Translations under genes and position numbers: made by a program
Shown here: positions 32,416 to 33,948 of the stretch, piece by piece
Layout of the letters: every line of letters begins with the position of its first letter
How positions within the stretch are numbered: position 1 is the first letter of the stretch
From: Frankia nepalensis
GTDB lineage: Bacteria; Actinomycetota; Actinomycetes; Frankiales; Frankiaceae
NCBI RefSeq assembly: GCF_016786325.1
Contig: NZ_JADWYU010000100.1
Coordinates: 35,404 to 69,351 of the forward strand
Length of the DNA: 33,948 nt
Direction: 5' to 3'
Notes under the pieces: model-generated
Databases searched by the model: none
Seen by the model: the letters and a program-made list of their open reading frames with translations, nothing else
Told to the model about the DNA's origin: nothing

Positions 32416-32430
32416 ACGGAAGGCGTCCGA

Positions 32431-33603
32431 ATGACCTCGAGGACACCGATGTCGGGAGCGGACACCGTCCGGTCCCCGGCCGCGCGCACCCCCACCCCGG
32501 CGGACGTGGCAGCCATGGTGAAGGCGCGCGGCGGCATCACGATCGAACGGCACCTGACCGACGCGCAGCGGGCGGCGGCGCTGGCGGCGGACGTCCGCCG
32601 CGGCCTGACGGCCGTCCCGAAGGAGCTGCCGCCCACCTGGTTCTACGACGCCGCCGGCAGCATGCTCTTTGGGAAGATCACCGAGTTGCCGGAGTACTAC
32701 CAGACCAGGGCCGAGCGGGCGATCCTGTCCGAGCGCGCCCCGGAGGTGGTCGCCGAGCTCGCCGCGGTCCTCGCCGGTGGGGTCGACACGTTCATCGAGC
32801 TGGGCTCGGGCATCTCCGACAAGACCCGCCTGCTGCTGGCCGCGCTCGCCGGCACCGGCCGGCTGCGCCGCTTCATCCCGTTCGACGTCGACGCCGAGGC
32901 CCTGGGCCGCGCCGGCGTCGCGGCGCGCGCCGCGCACCCCGGGCTCGCCGTGCATGCCGTCGTCGGCGACTTCCGCCAGCATCTCGGCCTGCTGCCCGCG
33001 CCGCGGACCTCCCAGCAGGCCACCGCCGGGGACCGGGCGGCCACCGGCACGCTGGTCGCGTTCCTCGGCGGCACCATCGGCAACCTGCGCCCGCCCGAGC
33101 GGACCGAGCTGCTCTCGGCGTTGCGCGACAGGGTCGGACCGCGGGAGCAGGGTGGGCCGCGAAGCGGACCAGGGGAGCACCCCGAGCCGGGAGCGGCGTT
33201 GCTGCTCGGTACCGATCTGCTCAAGGACCCGGCTCGCCTGGTCGCCGCCTACGACGACAGCGCCGGGGTCACCGCCGCGTTCAACCGCAACCTGCTCACC
33301 GTGCTCAACCGCGAGCTGGGCGGCGACTTCGACCTGCGCGGGTTCGCGCACGTCGCGGCCTGGGACCCCGAGAACCGCTGGATCGAGATGCGGCTGCGCT
33401 CGGTGCGCCCGCAGAAGGCCTACCTCGCCGCCCTCGACCTCACGGTCTCGTTCGAGGAGGGCGAGGAGGTCCGCACCGAGATCAGCGCGAAATTCGACCG
33501 ACCGGCCGTCGAGCGTGACCTCGCCGCGGCCGGCTGGCGCCTGCACCGCTGGTGGACCGACCCGAACGAAGACTTCGCCCTCTCCCTCGCCCTAGCTCTG
33601 TAA
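32431..33603 (+). CDS. egtD: Histidine N-alpha-methyltransferase EgtD
   Basis: 390 residues, longer than the roughly 320 usual for the family because of a ~35-residue N-terminal extension and a Gly/Pro insertion (REQGGPRSGPGEHPEPG) near 235-252. It methylates histidine three times with S-adenosylmethionine to make hercynine, the first ergothioneine intermediate. Family motifs: PPTWFYDAAGSMLFGKITEL at 67-86 with PEYYQTRAE next, the SAM-binding IELGSGISDKTR at 122-133, GTIGNL and LLLGTDLLKDP. The ATG at 32431 has GGAAGG about 7 nt upstream and lies 15 bp after egtC. No egtE follows within the window. Confidence 0.95.
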   Translation: MTSRTPMSGADTVRSPAARTPTPADVAAMVKARGGITIERHLTDAQRAAALAADVRRGLTAVPKELPPTWFYDAAGSMLFGKITELPEYYQTRAERAILSERAPEVVAELAAVLAGGVDTFIELGSGISDKTRLLLAALAGTGRLRRFIPFDVDAEALGRAGVAARAAHPGLAVHAVVGDFRQHLGLLPAPRTSQQATAGDRAATGTLVAFLGGTIGNLRPPERTELLSALRDRVGPREQGGPRSGPGEHPEPGAALLLGTDLLKDPARLVAAYDDSAGVTAAFNRNLLTVLNRELGGDFDLRGFAHVAAWDPENRWIEMRLRSVRPQKAYLAALDLTVSFEEGEEVRTEISAKFDRPAVERDLAAAGWRLHRWWTDPNEDFALSLALAL

Positions 33604-33753
33604 TTGGTTCGCTCCGTCCGGGCGCGGCGCTCCGGCCCCTTGCTCGCTGCGCTCCCAAGGGACCTCCGCGCCGCGTCCTCCTCCGCTCACGTGCGCTCCG
33701 GCGACCTCCGCTGCGGCCCACCCCCATCGCTTCGCTCGGGGGCGGGCCTCCGA
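33604..33753 (+). terminator. Hairpin-rich sequence after egtD
   Basis: Two stem-loops: CCCTTG with CAAGGG around 33638-33662, and CCCCC with GGGGG around 33721-33742. Repeated GCTCCG/GCTGCGCTC words fill the rest. They may end the egt message; no T-run is present. Confidence 0.4.
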
Positions 33754-33948
33754 GCAGGCACGCCTGCGCGCCGGGGGCCCAGTTACGTCGTCTGCCCCCG
33801 TCCGGACACAGGCACGCAGCCGGACCTCCACGCAGGCACGCCTGCGCGCCGGGGGCCCAGTTACGTCGTCCGCCCCCGTCCGGACACAGGCACGCAGCCG
33901 GACCTCCACGCAGGCACGCCTGCGCGCCGGGGGCCCAGTTACGTCGTC
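33754..33948. repeat. 78-bp tandem repeat running off the window
   Basis: Units start at 33754, 33832 and 33910 (period exactly 78 bp; the third is cut by the window end). The copies are nearly identical (for example T/C at the position after GTCGTC). Each holds the dyad GCAGGC-AC-GCCTGC at its start and a GTCCGG/CCGGAC inverted pair. The period is a multiple of three but no supported gene contains it. Confidence 0.9.

Noticed and set aside
33754-33948. CRISPR array
   Set aside because: The whole 78-bp unit is conserved; there are no variable spacers between short repeats.

Overview
The window is about 34 kb of very GC-rich actinobacterial chromosome. The left half (trxA, trxB, anti-sigma, sigM, kinase-like, murJ, DUF6049, NUDIX, CCA-adding enzyme) has the gene order of the origin-proximal Rv3914-Rv3907c block of Mycobacterium tuberculosis. 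The very high GC, the Pro/Ala- and Arg/Asp-rich extensions and the overall layout suggest a Frankia-like organism (Frankiales). That assignment is inferred from gene content only.

Region 1 (1-12.8 kb), cell envelope and redox block. On the minus strand, reading right to left: a MutT4-like NUDIX hydrolase, a secreted DUF6049 protein and the lipid II flippase MurJ are joined by two GTGA overlaps. Then come a free-standing pseudokinase with a membrane anchor and a discoidin-like outer domain, the ECF sigma factor SigM with its overlapping zinc anti-sigma factor, and trxB-trxA. An exact sigmaR/SigH-type promoter (GGAAT-N18-GTT) lies before trxB. The CCA-adding enzyme is divergent. The CCA gene, the NUDIX gene and the later flavoprotein gene each show a TANNNT hexamer exactly 6 nt before the start codon, which suggests leaderless mRNAs. 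Four DnaA-box-like 9-mers lie inside the DUF6049 signal-peptide region.

Region 2 (12.8-16 kb), loosely coded. It holds a Tat-exported berberine-bridge-like flavoprotein, then about 650 bp of non-coding DNA with a 74-bp tandem repeat, several hairpins and a perfect 44-bp palindrome. A 52-residue membrane miniprotein follows.

Region 3 (16-27.7 kb), a type IV secretion-like island. On the minus strand are an excisionase/BldC-type HTH protein, an NTF2-like lipoprotein and a two-domain SLT/NlpC peptidoglycan hydrolase (VirB1-like). Divergently on the plus strand are a MinD/ParA-like protein with a ruined P-loop, a small pilin-like membrane protein, a VirB8/TcpC-like protein, a VirB6/TrbL-like channel protein, a PrgI/VirB4-N-like protein (SCO6880 type) and a VirB4-like ATPase. 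A convergent NERD-domain membrane protein closes the island. No relaxase, coupling ATPase (VirD4) or integrase is present in the window. This looks like a resident export machine or a decayed conjugation system rather than a complete integrative element.

Region 4 (28.2-33.6 kb), the ergothioneine operon egtA-egtB-egtC-egtD, complete up to hercynine sulfoxide processing by EgtC. No egtE is seen before the window ends. After egtD there is non-coding DNA with hairpins and a near-perfect 78-bp tandem repeat that runs off the window.
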